The notes under the pieces are model-generated. The model saw only the letters and a list, made by a program, of their open reading frames with translations, did no database searches and was not told the origin of the DNA. Shown here piece by piece: positions 53,368 to 63,993 of a stretch of 64,000 nucleotides of DNA (position 1 is its first letter; every line of letters starts with the position of its first letter). The position numbers and the translations under genes were made by a program. Source of the DNA: Rhodobacter sp. (GTDB taxonomy: Bacteria; Pseudomonadota; Alphaproteobacteria; Rhodobacterales; Rhodobacteraceae); NCBI GenBank assembly GCA_027490955.1, contig JAIXXB010000021.1, positions 60,859 to 124,858 on the forward strand. Direction: 5' to 3'.

Positions 53368-54251
53368 CGCATGGCTCCCGATATCGTGCCATGCGCCCAA
53401 ATCAGCGGGCCGATGGCGGGCGCATCGGTGTGGTGCAGATGATAGTCCCAGCCAAGGCTGCGCGACAGGTGCAACAACTCATCTTTGCGCTGGGCCAGCC
53501 TTTCGATGTAGCGCGCGCGCAAATCGGCGGCCGATTGGGTTTGATGCGACAGGCTGCCGCCGATGGATTGAAAAATCACGCGTCCCGTAAAGGGAAAATT
53601 TTCTTCGATCGGGTCTAGAATTTGCATCAGCGCGCCGCGCGCGCCGCGATCTGCCGCCTGCATCATCGCGGTTTGCAGCGCAGGCATTGGGCCCAGAAAA
53701 TCAGAAATATACAAAAGCTGCGACGCTGTGCCGCCTGCCATTTCGGCCTGCCCATAATCTTGGGGGTTTTTCTGCGCCATCATTTCGGCGGCAAGGGGGC
53801 CTAAATGGGCGCGGCCCGCCTTTGCGGGCGCGCCGCCGATCAGCCCCACCCGCTCGCCCCCGCGCAGCAGCATCAAGGCCAGCGCCAGCGCCAGCACGGC
53901 GGCGCGGTCTGCCTTTTGCGGCAAGGCCCCATCGCTGGCAAAGTGCATGGATTGCGCGCCATCGGCCCAAATCCCAATGCTGCTGCGCGCCTGCCATTCG
54001 CGTTCGCGCACAAAGGGAACATCGCCGCGCGCCGATCTGCGCCAATCAATCGCGCCTGCGCTGTCGCCGGCCTGCGCGGGGCGGTATTGCCAAAATTCGT
54101 CCCCTGCGCCTGCGCGCCTGCGCCCATGCGCGCCAAAGGCCAAGGCAGCGGCCAATTGGCTGGCCTGTGCCAGCAGGGCGGGCAAAGCATAACCCAGCCC
54201 CTGCGCCTGCAACCGCAAATCGGCGCGCAGATCTGGCGCGGGGCCCGTCAT
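53364..54251 (-). CDS. DUF58 domain-containing protein
   Basis: 295-residue member of the DUF58 family that follows MoxR ATPases. The core motif is present: FWQYRPAQAGDSAGAIDWRR, SARGDVPFVREREWQARSSI, then a VWA-like strand GIWADGAQSMHFASD in which the MIDAS DxSxS reads DGAQS, so metal coordination is weak or lost. DUF58 proteins are thought to be MoxR-remodelled partners. Overlaps the genes on both sides by 4 nt. Confidence 0.9.
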   Translation of the reverse strand: MTGPAPDLRADLRLQAQGLGYALPALLAQASQLAAALAFGAHGRRRAGAGDEFWQYRPAQAGDSAGAIDWRRSARGDVPFVREREWQARSSIGIWADGAQSMHFASDGALPQKADRAAVLALALALMLLRGGERVGLIGGAPAKAGRAHLGPLAAEMMAQKNPQDYGQAEMAGGTASQLLYISDFLGPMPALQTAMMQAADRGARGALMQILDPIEENFPFTGRVIFQSIGGSLSHQTQSAADLRARYIERLAQRKDELLHLSRSLGWDYHLHHTDAPAIGPLIWAHGTISGAMR

Positions 54252-55252
54252 GCAGCGGCCTTATCCCCAAGGGCGCGTTGCACGGCCCCCGCAATCACAG
54301 CTGCCAAACTTTGGCCCTGCGCGCGCGCGCTGTAGGTCAGCGCCATGCGATGGACCAAAACAGGATGGGCAAGGGCGGCCACATCGGCCACCGATGGCAC
54401 AAGCCGCCCTTCCAACAAGGCCCGCGCCCGCACGGCCAGCATAAGCGCCTGCGCCGCACGCGGGCCAGGCCCCCATGCCAGAACGGGGGCCAAATGCGCG
54501 CCCTCTGCCTCGGTCGGGCGGCAGGCGCGCACCAAATCCAAAATCGCGCTGACCACGCCATCGCCCACGGGCATACGGCGGATCAGGGCCTGCGCCGCGA
54601 TCAATTCATCGGCGCTGAACACCGCATGGGCGCGGCCTGTTTCGGCCCCCGTGGTCGCCAGCAAAATCGCGCGCTCTTCGTCGCGCGTGGGGTAGGCCAC
54701 ATCGATTTGCAGCAAGAATCGGTCAAGCTGCGCTTCGGGCAAAGGATAGGTGCCTTCCTGCTCGATCGGGTTTTGCGTGGCCAAAACATGGAACGGGCGG
54801 CCAAGGGCGCGGGACTGGCCTGCCACTGTCACCTCGCGCTCTTGCATCGCTTGCAGCAGGGCTGACTGGGTGCGCGGGCTGGCGCGGTTGATCTCATCCG
54901 CCATCAGCAATTGGCAAAACACGGGCCCTTGAATAAAGCGGAAGGCGCGCGCGCCATCTGCGGCGGTTTCCAGCACCTCGCTGCCAATGATATCGGCGGG
55001 CATCAGATCGGGGGTGAATTGCACGCGTTTGGTATCCAGCCCCAAGACTGTGCCCAGTGTATCGACCAGCATCGTCTTGCCCAAACCTGGTAGGCCCACC
55101 AGCAACCCATGCCCTGCGCACAAAATTGTGATCAGCACTTGGGCGACAACGGCGTCTTGCCCGATAAACCTTTGATTGATAGATCCGCGCGCCGCGCCAA
55201 GTTTTTCACCCAAAGTTTCGATTTGCGCCACCATTTGCGTTGGCTGTGCCAT
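54248..55252 (-). CDS. MoxR-family AAA+ ATPase
   Basis: 334-residue AAA+ ATPase with Walker A GLPGLGKT (residues 53-60), Walker B LLMADEINRASPRTQSALLQ, sensor I VLATQNPIEQEGTYPLPEAQ and a C-terminal lid with sensor II-like ARAQGQSLA. MoxR ATPases act as chaperones for maturation of partner complexes. I use ATG 55252, preceded by GAGGGA; an in-frame ATG 55267 has a weaker site. First gene of the four-gene cluster, divergent from DUF1285. Confidence 0.95.
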   Translation of the reverse strand: MAQPTQMVAQIETLGEKLGAARGSINQRFIGQDAVVAQVLITILCAGHGLLVGLPGLGKTMLVDTLGTVLGLDTKRVQFTPDLMPADIIGSEVLETAADGARAFRFIQGPVFCQLLMADEINRASPRTQSALLQAMQEREVTVAGQSRALGRPFHVLATQNPIEQEGTYPLPEAQLDRFLLQIDVAYPTRDEERAILLATTGAETGRAHAVFSADELIAAQALIRRMPVGDGVVSAILDLVRACRPTEAEGAHLAPVLAWGPGPRAAQALMLAVRARALLEGRLVPSVADVAALAHPVLVHRMALTYSARAQGQSLAAVIAGAVQRALGDKAAA

Positions 55253-55346
55253 GTTGTCCCTCGTCATGCCGCTGATCTATCCCTATATGATCTAACTAAG
55301 CCGCCCGCCGCAAATGGCAAAACACCGCTTTGGACAAAAGATCGTG

Positions 55347-55937
55347 ATGAAACCGCCCCCATCCTCTGCCCCCAGCCCCATTGGCCCCGCATCGATGGGC
55401 GAGGTGGTGATGGCCGCGCGCCGTGGCCCGCCACCTGTGCATCTGTGGCATCCGCCCTTTTGCGGCGATATCGATATGCGCATCGCCCGCGATGGCACGT
55501 GGCTTTACCAAGGCACGCCGATTGGCCGCCCCGCCTTGGTGCGCCTGTTTAGCCAGATTCTGCGGCGCGAGGGCGAGGATTACTTTTTGGTCACGCCCGT
55601 GGAAAAGGTGGGGATTAAGGTAGATGATGCGCCGTTTCTGGCGGTGGATTTCACCGCCACGGGCAGCGGCGCGGGCCAAGTGCTGCGCTTTGTGACCAAA
55701 ACCGAAGACGAGGTCGATGCCTGCGCCGATAACCCCATACGCGTGACGCGCGATGCATCGGGCCAGCCTGCGCCCTATGTGCATATCCGCGCAGGGCTGG
55801 AGGCGCTGATTGACCGCAAATCATTTTACCGCCTTGTCGATTTGGCGGTGGTTGCGCCCCATATGGGCGAGGATTGGCTGGGGGTTTACTCTGGCGGCGC
55901 GTTCTTTCCAATGATCCTTGCGGCTGAGCTGGTCTGA
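55347..55937 (+). CDS. DUF1285 domain-containing protein
   Basis: About 196 residues of the DUF1285 family. Hallmarks are PPPVHLWHPPFCGDIDMRIA, DGTWLYQGTPIGRPALVRLF, YFLVTPVEKVGIKVDDAPF and RKSFYRLVDLAVVA. Function unknown. The start is uncertain: ATG 55347 leaves a leader after a TATGAT-like -10 at about 55288, whereas ATG 55314 would leave almost none. The stop overlaps the next ATG as TGATG. Confidence 0.87.
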   Translation: MKPPPSSAPSPIGPASMGEVVMAARRGPPPVHLWHPPFCGDIDMRIARDGTWLYQGTPIGRPALVRLFSQILRREGEDYFLVTPVEKVGIKVDDAPFLAVDFTATGSGAGQVLRFVTKTEDEVDACADNPIRVTRDASGQPAPYVHIRAGLEALIDRKSFYRLVDLAVVAPHMGEDWLGVYSGGAFFPMILAAELV

Positions 55938-56713
55938 TGCCCAAGTTTGCCGCCAATTTGACCATGCTCTTTACCGAAGTGGCCATGCTAGACCGGCCTG
56001 CGCTGGCGCGGCAGGCAGGGTTTGACGGGGCCGAAGTGCTGTTTCCCTATGACCATTCCATCGACGCATGGCGCGGCGCGCTGGGCGATTTTCCCCTGCT
56101 GCTGATCAACACCCCGCCCGGCGATTGGGTGGCAGGCGAGCGCGGCTTTGCCGCTGTGGCGGGGGCTCGCGCGCAATTTCAAGACAGTTTTCTGCGCGCG
56201 GTCGATTATGCCCGCGCCCTGTCGGCCCCGCGCGTGCATGTGATGGCAGGGGTCGCTTCGGGGGCCGAGGCCGAGGCCGTCTATCTGGAAAATCTGGCTT
56301 GGGCTGCGGCCAAGGCGCCTGATCTGACCTTGGTGATCGAGCCGTTGAACCCCGATGACATGCCCGCCTATTTTCTGAATGATTTTGACCATGGCGCGCG
56401 GATGATTGATGATTTGGGCGCAGCTAATGTGCAGTTGCAATATGATCTGTGGCATGCGGCGAAAATCCACGGCAATGCGTGGGGCGTGTGGCAGCGCCAT
56501 GCAGGGGTCATCGGCCATATCCAAGTTGCAGGGTTTCCCGCCCGCGCCGAACCCGGGGGCGGCGGGTTTGACATGACCCAACTGTGCGATGCGGTCGATG
56601 GTGGCGCAGGTGGCGGCTGGATCGCCGCCGAATATCGCCCAGCGCGGGCCACTGTGCATGGGCTGGGCTGGCTGGGCGCACTGAAATCGCGCAGCCAATT
56701 GATCGGGGCGTGA
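55937..56713 (+). CDS. Hydroxypyruvate isomerase-like sugar isomerase
   Basis: 258-residue TIM-barrel protein of the Hyi/xylose-isomerase-like family. Conserved: [57 protein letters not shown] with the metal-binding Glu, [14 protein letters not shown], and [18 protein letters not shown] near the C-terminus. It may interconvert hydroxypyruvate and tartronate semialdehyde. TGATG coupling to DUF1285 upstream; the next gene starts 1 nt after its stop. Confidence 0.88.
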   Translation: MPKFAANLTMLFTEVAMLDRPALARQAGFDGAEVLFPYDHSIDAWRGALGDFPLLLINTPPGDWVAGERGFAAVAGARAQFQDSFLRAVDYARALSAPRVHVMAGVASGAEAEAVYLENLAWAAAKAPDLTLVIEPLNPDDMPAYFLNDFDHGARMIDDLGAANVQLQYDLWHAAKIHGNAWGVWQRHAGVIGHIQVAGFPARAEPGGGGFDMTQLCDAVDGGAGGGWIAAEYRPARATVHGLGWLGALKSRSQLIGA

Positions 56714-56714
56714 T

Positions 56715-58551
<1,837 letters not shown>

Positions 58552-58580
58552 CATACCCAAAGCACAACCAGATGCCTAAG

Positions 58581-58642
58581 CCGCACATTGGTGCGGCCAC
58601 CTTTCCGCCATGCTTTGGGTAGGCCAAAGCATGGCGGATTTT
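58581..58642. terminator. Two hairpins between ccrM and alkB, second a strong terminator
   Basis: CCGCAC-ATTG-GTGCGG (58581-58596) precedes a perfect 14-bp stem, CCGCCATGCTTTGG (58605-58618) with CCAAAGCATGGCGG (58624-58637), loop GTAGG, followed by ATTTTTAT. It terminates ccrM and, lying between convergent genes, may serve both strands. Confidence 0.92.
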
Positions 58643-58655
58643 TATCTTTGCCCGC

Positions 58656-59795
58656 CTATTTCGGGGCAGGATTTTGGGCGGTGTTATAGGGCTGCCAATC
58701 GGTGATATCGGGATAAAATTGTGCGCGCCACGCCCGCACGCGCGGGTTCATCACGCGCCGCCAGATTGGCGGGATCAGCGCGGCCAGCGACATCACGGGG
58801 TAGCCATAGGGCAGGCTGGGCGCGTGATCGGGGCCATAGGTTTGCAACAGCGGAAAGCGGCGGTCGGGTTTGTAATGGTGGTCGGAATGGCGTTGCAGAT
58901 TGATCAGCAGCCAATTCGATGCCTTTTGCGCCGAATTCCACGAATGATGCGGCATGACATGTTCATATTTGCCGCCCCCCAAATGGCGGCGCGTCAGCCC
59001 GTAATGTTCGATGTAATTGATCAGTTCTAACTGCCAAATCGCCACAAGGGCCTGAAAGGCAAACAGCCCCAGACCCAGCGCGCCGCCCATGCCATAGGCC
59101 AGCGCCACAAAGCCCAATTGCAGCGCGCCATAGCGCCAAAACGGGTTGGCCCAATGCCAGACAGGTAGGCCGCGCCGCGCCAGCATCGATGCCTCGACAT
59201 GCCAAGCCGAGGCGAAAGATTGCGGCAAGACCCGCGCGAAAAAGCGGTGGAACCCTTCGTTGTAGCGCGCCGTGACAGCATCGCGCGGGGTGGCGACATG
59301 GCTGTGATGCACGCGCAAATGTTCAGATCGAAAATGGCTATACAGCACCGATGCCATCAGAAAATCGGCCAAAGCGCGCTCGGCGCGGTTTTTCTGGTGC
59401 ATCAATTCATGGGAATAGGTGATGCCAATCGTGCCCGAACACACGCCAAACCCAAAAAATGCGGCAAATTTCTGGGCCAAGGTCAGATGCGCGGCCTGCG
59501 GCACATAGGCCAGCATCCAGATCAGCAGCGCAAACTGGATGGGAAACCACGCAAGGGTGATCGCGCGATACCAGATCAATTCGGCCTCTTGCGTGTTTGG
59601 ATCGGCGTTGCTTTGGTCTTCGCCCATCAGCGCATCCAGCGCGGTGAACATCCACCATGCCAGCGTGGGCGGCAGCAGCAGCGCGGCCCCGCCCAGCAGC
59701 GTGGCCATCACCACGATGACAGGCAGGCCCAGCGACAGCCAAAACGGCAGGGCGCGGGTGAAATGGCGGGCAGGTGAGGCGTTCAAAGGGGCCAT
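58656..59795 (-). CDS. AlkB-type integral-membrane alkane monooxygenase/desaturase
   Basis: 379-residue membrane di-iron oxygenase with about six helices. The His boxes are HELMHQKNR (near residue 128), EHLRVHHSHVATPRD (near 157) and LQRHSDHHYKPDRRF (near 299), plus NYIEHYGL (near 259), matching AlkB. In box 2 the usual Gly of EHxxGHH is Val. It should hydroxylate a hydrocarbon or fatty chain; rubredoxin partners are not adjacent, so substrate is open. ATG 59795 has GGAGG 8 nt upstream, preferred over upstream frame to 59873. Confidence 0.88.
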   Translation of the reverse strand: MAPLNASPARHFTRALPFWLSLGLPVIVVMATLLGGAALLLPPTLAWWMFTALDALMGEDQSNADPNTQEAELIWYRAITLAWFPIQFALLIWMLAYVPQAAHLTLAQKFAAFFGFGVCSGTIGITYSHELMHQKNRAERALADFLMASVLYSHFRSEHLRVHHSHVATPRDAVTARYNEGFHRFFARVLPQSFASAWHVEASMLARRGLPVWHWANPFWRYGALQLGFVALAYGMGGALGLGLFAFQALVAIWQLELINYIEHYGLTRRHLGGGKYEHVMPHHSWNSAQKASNWLLINLQRHSDHHYKPDRRFPLLQTYGPDHAPSLPYGYPVMSLAALIPPIWRRVMNPRVRAWRAQFYPDITDWQPYNTAQNPAPK

Positions 59796-59841
59796 GGCGC
59801 AATCCTCCTGTGATTGCAGTGTAGCAGGTTTGCGCCCCATC

Positions 59842-60870
59842 TCAACGCGGCAGATGATCGCCCCAAATCGCATAGGCCTTGCGCATCAAGGTAGGCAGGT
59901 CTGCGGGGTTTAGCGGCATAAAAGCCCCGCGCGCGGGGTTGCACAGCGCCTCTGCGGCCAGCACCTGCAGATTCAGGTGAAAATGGGTAAAGGTGTGGCG
60001 CGCCGTGCCCAGCGGCTGATAGGCCAGCGGCGCGGGTGGCCCTGCATCGCTGCCATCCCAGCCCGATGACGGAAAGGCCAGCATCCCGCCCAGCAGCCCC
60101 TTATCTGCCCGCCGTTCCAACAAAAATGCGCCGTCACTGGGGCGGCGGATGATCCAAACTTGCCCCGTGCGGGTGGGCTTTTCCGCCTTGGCCAATTTGC
60201 GCGGCAGATCGGCGGCAATCCCCGCCGCGCGGGCCGCGCAATGGCGTAAAATGGGGCAAATGCCGCAGGCAGGGCTGCGCGGCGTGCAAATGGTTGCGCC
60301 CAAATCCATCACCGCTTGGGCGTAATCGCCTGCGCGGGTTTGCGGCGTTTGGCTGGCGGCCAAATCATAAAGCTGCGCCTTGGCGGGGGGCAGGGGGGTT
60401 TGCACGGCAAAAACCCGCGCCATCACCCGTTCGACATTGCCGTCCATCACCACGGCGGGGTGGTCATAGGCGATGGCGGCAATGGCGGCGGCGGTATAGG
60501 GGCCAATGCCGCGCAGGGCGCGAAGGCCCGCCTCATCACGGGGAAAGCCGCCCATTGCCGCCACTTGCCGCGCGCAGGCCAAAAGATTTCGCGCGCGCGC
60601 GTAATATCCCAGCCCCGCCCATTGGGCCATCACCTCCCCATCCTCGGCAGATGCCAGCGCGTGGACATCGGGCCAGCGCGCGGTAAAGCGGGTGAAATAA
60701 TCGGTCACGGCGGCAACAGTGGTTTGTTGCAGCATCACCTCGGACAGCCAGACGCGATAGGGGTCGGGCCGCACGCCCATAGCGCGGGCTTGCGGTGCGA
60801 TGCGCCACGGCATCACGCGCGCATGGCGATCATACCATGCCAACAGATCGCCGCTGATCGCATCACGCAA
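59842..60870 (-). CDS. mutY: A/G-specific adenine glycosylase MutY
   Basis: 342-residue repair glycosylase excising A opposite 8-oxoG. HhH-GPD core: SEVMLQQTTVAAVTDYFTRF, LRGIGPYTAAAIAAIAYDHP and catalytic Asp in VVMDGNVERVMAR. The 4Fe-4S cluster is C-x6-C-x2-C-x5-C in CTPRSPACGICPILRHC (near residues 193-209). A NUDIX-like C-domain follows. It starts with TTG (60870), with AAAGGGGA about 8 nt upstream; no in-frame ATG lies nearby. Confidence 0.95.
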   Translation of the reverse strand: MRDAISGDLLAWYDRHARVMPWRIAPQARAMGVRPDPYRVWLSEVMLQQTTVAAVTDYFTRFTARWPDVHALASAEDGEVMAQWAGLGYYARARNLLACARQVAAMGGFPRDEAGLRALRGIGPYTAAAIAAIAYDHPAVVMDGNVERVMARVFAVQTPLPPAKAQLYDLAASQTPQTRAGDYAQAVMDLGATICTPRSPACGICPILRHCAARAAGIAADLPRKLAKAEKPTRTGQVWIIRRPSDGAFLLERRADKGLLGGMLAFPSSGWDGSDAGPPAPLAYQPLGTARHTFTHFHLNLQVLAAEALCNPARGAFMPLNPADLPTLMRKAYAIWGDHLPR

Positions 60871-60961
60871 GTTTTATCCCCTTTTGCGCCGCAGGCCCAT
60901 GCCAGTACTGGCCAGCCTGCCAGCTTGGCCCTACAATAGGGCAAACTTTGCAAAGCGCCAT

Positions 60962-61507
60962 ATGACCCGAAAGCCAACCCCAGCCCCTTTGCCCAGCAGC
61001 GCGCGCGCCACGCGCGGCTTTAAACCTGCAGCGGGACTGCTTGCGCCGCAAATCCGCCATGTGGGCGAGCAGCGCGGCTTTGCCATTGCCAAATTGCTGA
61101 CCCATTGGGAAGAGATTGTCGGCCCCGAGATGGCCGCGCAAACCCGCCCTGTGAAGGTGGGCTATGGGCGCGAAGGCATGGGCGGCACGCTGACGCTGCT
61201 GGTGATGGGGGCCGCAGCCCCGCTGGTAGAGATGCAAAAAGAAAAGCTGCGCGCGGCGGTGAATGCGGTGTACGGATACAGTGCGATTGCGCGCATTATC
61301 CTGACGCAAACCGCAAGCATGGGCTTTGCCGAAGGGCAGGCTCTCTTTTCCCATGCCGCCCCATCCGCCCCGCCTGCCGCCCCCCCGCCCGAAATCGTGG
61401 CACAGGCCGCCGCCGAGGCTGCCCCGATCCAAGATCAAGACCTGCGCCGTGCGCTTGCAACTTTGGCGCAAAACGTTCACCTTAAAAACCAAACCAAAAA
61501 AGGGTAA
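60962..61507 (+). CDS. DUF721 (DciA-like) protein
   Basis: 181 residues. The DUF721 core spans IAKLLTHWEEIVGPEMAAQT, RPVKVGYGREGMGGTLTLLV and QKEKLRAAVNAVYGYSAIAR. A long Ala/Pro-rich tail ends in a charged helix. DUF721 includes DciA, a helicase-loading factor, but alphaproteobacterial members are diverged and the role is uncertain. ATG 60962; divergent from mutY and 4 nt before the DsbA-like gene. Confidence 0.85.
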   Translation: MTRKPTPAPLPSSARATRGFKPAAGLLAPQIRHVGEQRGFAIAKLLTHWEEIVGPEMAAQTRPVKVGYGREGMGGTLTLLVMGAAAPLVEMQKEKLRAAVNAVYGYSAIARIILTQTASMGFAEGQALFSHAAPSAPPAAPPPEIVAQAAAEAAPIQDQDLRRALATLAQNVHLKNQTKKG

Positions 61508-61511
61508 TCTG

Positions 61512-62144
61512 ATGTTGTTTTCCAAAAACCTTGTCGCCGTGGCTGCCGTGGCCTTTTCGATGATGGCCAGCGCTGCCATCGCGCAGACCACGTCCGATGC
61601 CGCCCCCGCCGAGCCGATTGAGATTGTCGATTTCGGCCTTGGCCCTGCGGATGCAAAGGTGAAGGTCGTTGAATACGCCTCTTTCACCTGCCCGCATTGC
61701 GCCAATTTCCATGCCACCACCTATCCGCAACTGAAGGCCGATTACATCGACACGGGCAAAATTCGCTTTGAATACCGCGAGGTGTATTTTGACCGCTATG
61801 GCCTATGGGCTGCGATGATTGCCCGCTGCGGCGGTGAGATGCGCTATTTCGGCATTGCCGATATGGTGTTCGAGCAGCAAAAAGAATGGGCCGCCAGCGA
61901 GGATCCTGCCGTTGTGGTCGAGAACCTAAAGAAAATTGGCCGCGCCGCAGGGCTGGAAGATGCGGCCATGGATGCCTGTATGCAAGATAAGGCCAAGGCC
62001 GAGGCGATGATCGCCCATTACGAGAAAAACTTCGCCGCCGATGGAATCGAAGGCACGCCGACCTTTATGATCAACGGCACCAAACATTCCAACATGTCCT
62101 ACGAGGATATGAAGGCCATTCTTGATGCCGAATTGGCCAAGTAA
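61512..62144 (+). CDS. Secreted DsbA-like thiol oxidoreductase
   Basis: 210-residue periplasmic thioredoxin-fold protein. Signal peptide NLVAVAAVAFSMMASAAIAQ, cleaved after AIAQ or AIA. Redox motif CPHC (Cys60, Cys63 in SFTCPHCANFHA) and cis-Pro in GIEGTPTFMING. The helical insertion carries a further pair of cysteines (Cys in IARCGGEM and MDACMQDK). It probably introduces or isomerises disulfides in envelope proteins. AAGGG precedes the ATG; it follows DUF721 by 4 nt. Confidence 0.9.
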   Translation: MLFSKNLVAVAAVAFSMMASAAIAQTTSDAAPAEPIEIVDFGLGPADAKVKVVEYASFTCPHCANFHATTYPQLKADYIDTGKIRFEYREVYFDRYGLWAAMIARCGGEMRYFGIADMVFEQQKEWAASEDPAVVVENLKKIGRAAGLEDAAMDACMQDKAKAEAMIAHYEKNFAADGIEGTPTFMINGTKHSNMSYEDMKAILDAELAK

Positions 62145-63269
62145 ATGCACCCGCTGTCTGGCGTAAAGGTGATTGAATTGGCGCGTATTCTGGCTGGCCC
62201 TTGGGCTGGCCAGACTTTGGCCGATTTGGGCGCAGATGTGATCAAGGTGGAAAGCCCCGAAGGCGATGACACCCGCCGCTGGGGCCCGCCCTTTATCGAC
62301 CATGATGGCGAGAAAACCGCCGCCTATTTCTTTGCCACCAATCGCGGCAAGCGCGGGATCACCTGCGATTTTTCCACCCCCGAAGGCGCGGCGCAGGTGA
62401 TCGATCTGATCCGCGATGCCGATGTGCTGATTGAAAATTTCAAACTGGGTGGGCTGGCAAAATATGGGCTGGATTATGCAAGCCTGTCTGCGATTAACCC
62501 GCGTTTGATTTATTGCAGCATCACGGGCTTTGGCCAAACAGGCCCCTATGCGCCGCGCGCGGGCTATGATTTCATCGTCCAAGGCATGTCTGGGCTGATG
62601 AGTGTGACGGGCGAAGCGAATGGCGCGCCGCAAAAGGTTGGGGTTGCCGTCACCGATGTATTCACAGGGGTTTATGCGGCCACCGCGATTCTGGCCGCGA
62701 TCATCCAGCGCGGGCGCACGGGGCGGGGGCAGCATATTGATATGTCGCTGCTGGACGTGGCGACCAGTGTGATGGCCAATCAGGCGATGAACTATTTGGC
62801 CACGGGGAAGGCCCCCGTGCAGATGGGCAATGCGCACCCAAACCTTGCCCCCTATGCCGTGTTTGAATGCAGCGATGGTTGGATTATTCTGGCCACGGGG
62901 AATGATGGGCAATACCGCAAACTGTGCGATATTCTGGGGCTGGCGGAATGGGCCACGCATCCCCGCTTTGCGACCAATGCGCTGCGGATTGAGAACCGCG
63001 CGGAAATGACGGATTTAATTACCGCCGCAACGAAAGGCTGGCGTAAGGCCGACTTGCTCGCCGCCTGCGAGGCGCAGGGCGTTCCCGCAGGGCCGATTAA
63101 CGATCTGGCCGAGGTCTTTGCCGATGCGCAGGTGCAGGCGCGCGGAATGGAAATTGCGCCCGATGGGATAAAGGGCGTGCGCAGCCCGATGACATTCTCT
63201 GATGCCGAACTGGCGCTGGGCAGGACTGCGCCGAGGCTGGGGCAGCATCAGGATGAGGTAATGAAGTAA
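62145..63269 (+). CDS. CaiB/BaiF-type CoA-transferase
   Basis: 374-residue family III CoA-transferase. It begins LSGVKVIELARILAGPWAGQ, with ADVIKVESPEGDD, RGKRGITCDF, YCSITGFGQTGPYAPRAGYD and the candidate catalytic Asp in GVAVTDVFTGVYA. The C-terminus (APRLGQHQDEVMK) is complete. It moves CoA between organic acids; substrate unknown. ATG is immediately after the DsbA-like stop (TAAATG), so the two are linked though functionally unrelated. Confidence 0.92.
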   Translation: MHPLSGVKVIELARILAGPWAGQTLADLGADVIKVESPEGDDTRRWGPPFIDHDGEKTAAYFFATNRGKRGITCDFSTPEGAAQVIDLIRDADVLIENFKLGGLAKYGLDYASLSAINPRLIYCSITGFGQTGPYAPRAGYDFIVQGMSGLMSVTGEANGAPQKVGVAVTDVFTGVYAATAILAAIIQRGRTGRGQHIDMSLLDVATSVMANQAMNYLATGKAPVQMGNAHPNLAPYAVFECSDGWIILATGNDGQYRKLCDILGLAEWATHPRFATNALRIENRAEMTDLITAATKGWRKADLLAACEAQGVPAGPINDLAEVFADAQVQARGMEIAPDGIKGVRSPMTFSDAELALGRTAPRLGQHQDEVMK

Positions 63270-63289
63270 GGTGCGTGAAATCACGCACC
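63270..63289 (+). repeat. Hairpin repeat after the CoA-transferase
   Basis: GGTGCGTG-AAAT-CACGCACC, a perfect 8-bp stem beginning 1 nt after the stop, followed by CTACG. The word GGTGCGTG...CACGCACCCTACG is one I recall as a repeat in Rhodobacteraceae. A related GCGCGCACCCTATG string occurs at 48551-48564. Confidence 0.65.
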
Positions 63290-63293
63290 CTAC

Positions 63294-63563
63294 GCCGCTA
63301 CGCCCATGGCGACCGTGCCGCGTATCTTGATTTTGGACGAGGCAACCGCAACGCTGGATTACTCCTCAGATCGGCAGTTCTATGAGGCGATGAAAACAGT
63401 TGCTTCGAGGCAAACCGTCATTATCATCGCCCACAGGTTGCGGGCCATTCGCGGCGCGCATCGGAGTATTGTGATGGATCAGGGGCGTGTTGTGGAGTAG
63501 GGAACCCATGCGGCGCTGATGGCGGGGCAAAGGGTTTATTGGGGGTTGAATGGGGATGGATGA
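63294..63563 (+). pseudogene. 3' remnant of an ABC exporter ATPase gene
   Basis: The frame starting near 63294 encodes the last part of an ABC exporter NBD: Walker B/D-loop PRILILDEATATLDYSSDRQ, H-loop VIIIAHRLRAIRGAHRSIVM, then DQGRVVE. A TAG at 63498-63500 stands where relatives have Gln (VVEQG), and the frame resumes as GTHAALMAGQRVYWGLNGDG to a TGA at 63561. Walker A, Q-loop, signature and membrane parts are missing. It is a truncated, nonsense-mutated copy, probably of a type I secretion or MsbA-like exporter. Confidence 0.8.
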
Positions 63564-63993
63564 GGGACGAAATCCAGATATTTGCCCAACTCCAAAAGAG
63601 GAGCTGAGTTTGAATAGCTCGGAATTCAATGTAATGAGGGAGCGATACGTTCGTGCCTTGGCGCTTGTTTCACTTTCTGTCTCTGCACTGCCAATCTATT
63701 TGATTTGTCTTTCAGGTGTATTTTTCCCGGCAAACCCACTTCTTTCTGGTTTCGACAGATTGTTTGCTTCGTTCGCATCAAGTTCGATGGTGGGTCGATA
63801 CATGTTATTGCAGTCGTATGACGGATACTCGCATTACGGCTATGCAATCACTACCGTCGTGTGCTTTGCGGTTTTTTTCCCACTAGGCTCAGGACTCATA
63901 GCCAGAACAATACGATTGCGGCAAGTGCGCAGGCGGACAGGAAGATTTCTGGGCGTCGGTCGAACCGCATGGCGACCCTACGCCAATCCTTGA
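63550..63993 (+). CDS. Hypothetical membrane-protein ORF, 3' end replaced by IS sequence
   Basis: 147 codons. The first ~110 residues encode two hydrophobic segments (ALALVSLSVSALPIYLICLS and YGYAITTVVCFAVFFPL) and no recognisable family. The last ~37 residues (LIARTIRLRQVRRRTGRFLG) are the antisense reading of the transposase end, so the natural C-terminus has been lost. The DNA here is visibly richer in A/T than the rest of the window, suggesting acquired sequence. Not likely functional as it stands. Confidence 0.45.
   Translation: MGMDEGRNPDICPTPKEELSLNSSEFNVMRERYVRALALVSLSVSALPIYLICLSGVFFPANPLLSGFDRLFASFASSSMVGRYMLLQSYDGYSHYGYAITTVVCFAVFFPLGSGLIARTIRLRQVRRRTGRFLGVGRTAWRPYANP

Noticed and set aside
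61926-62960. 344-codon minus-strand open frame
   Set aside because: Antisense to the DsbA-like and CoA-transferase genes; no domain.
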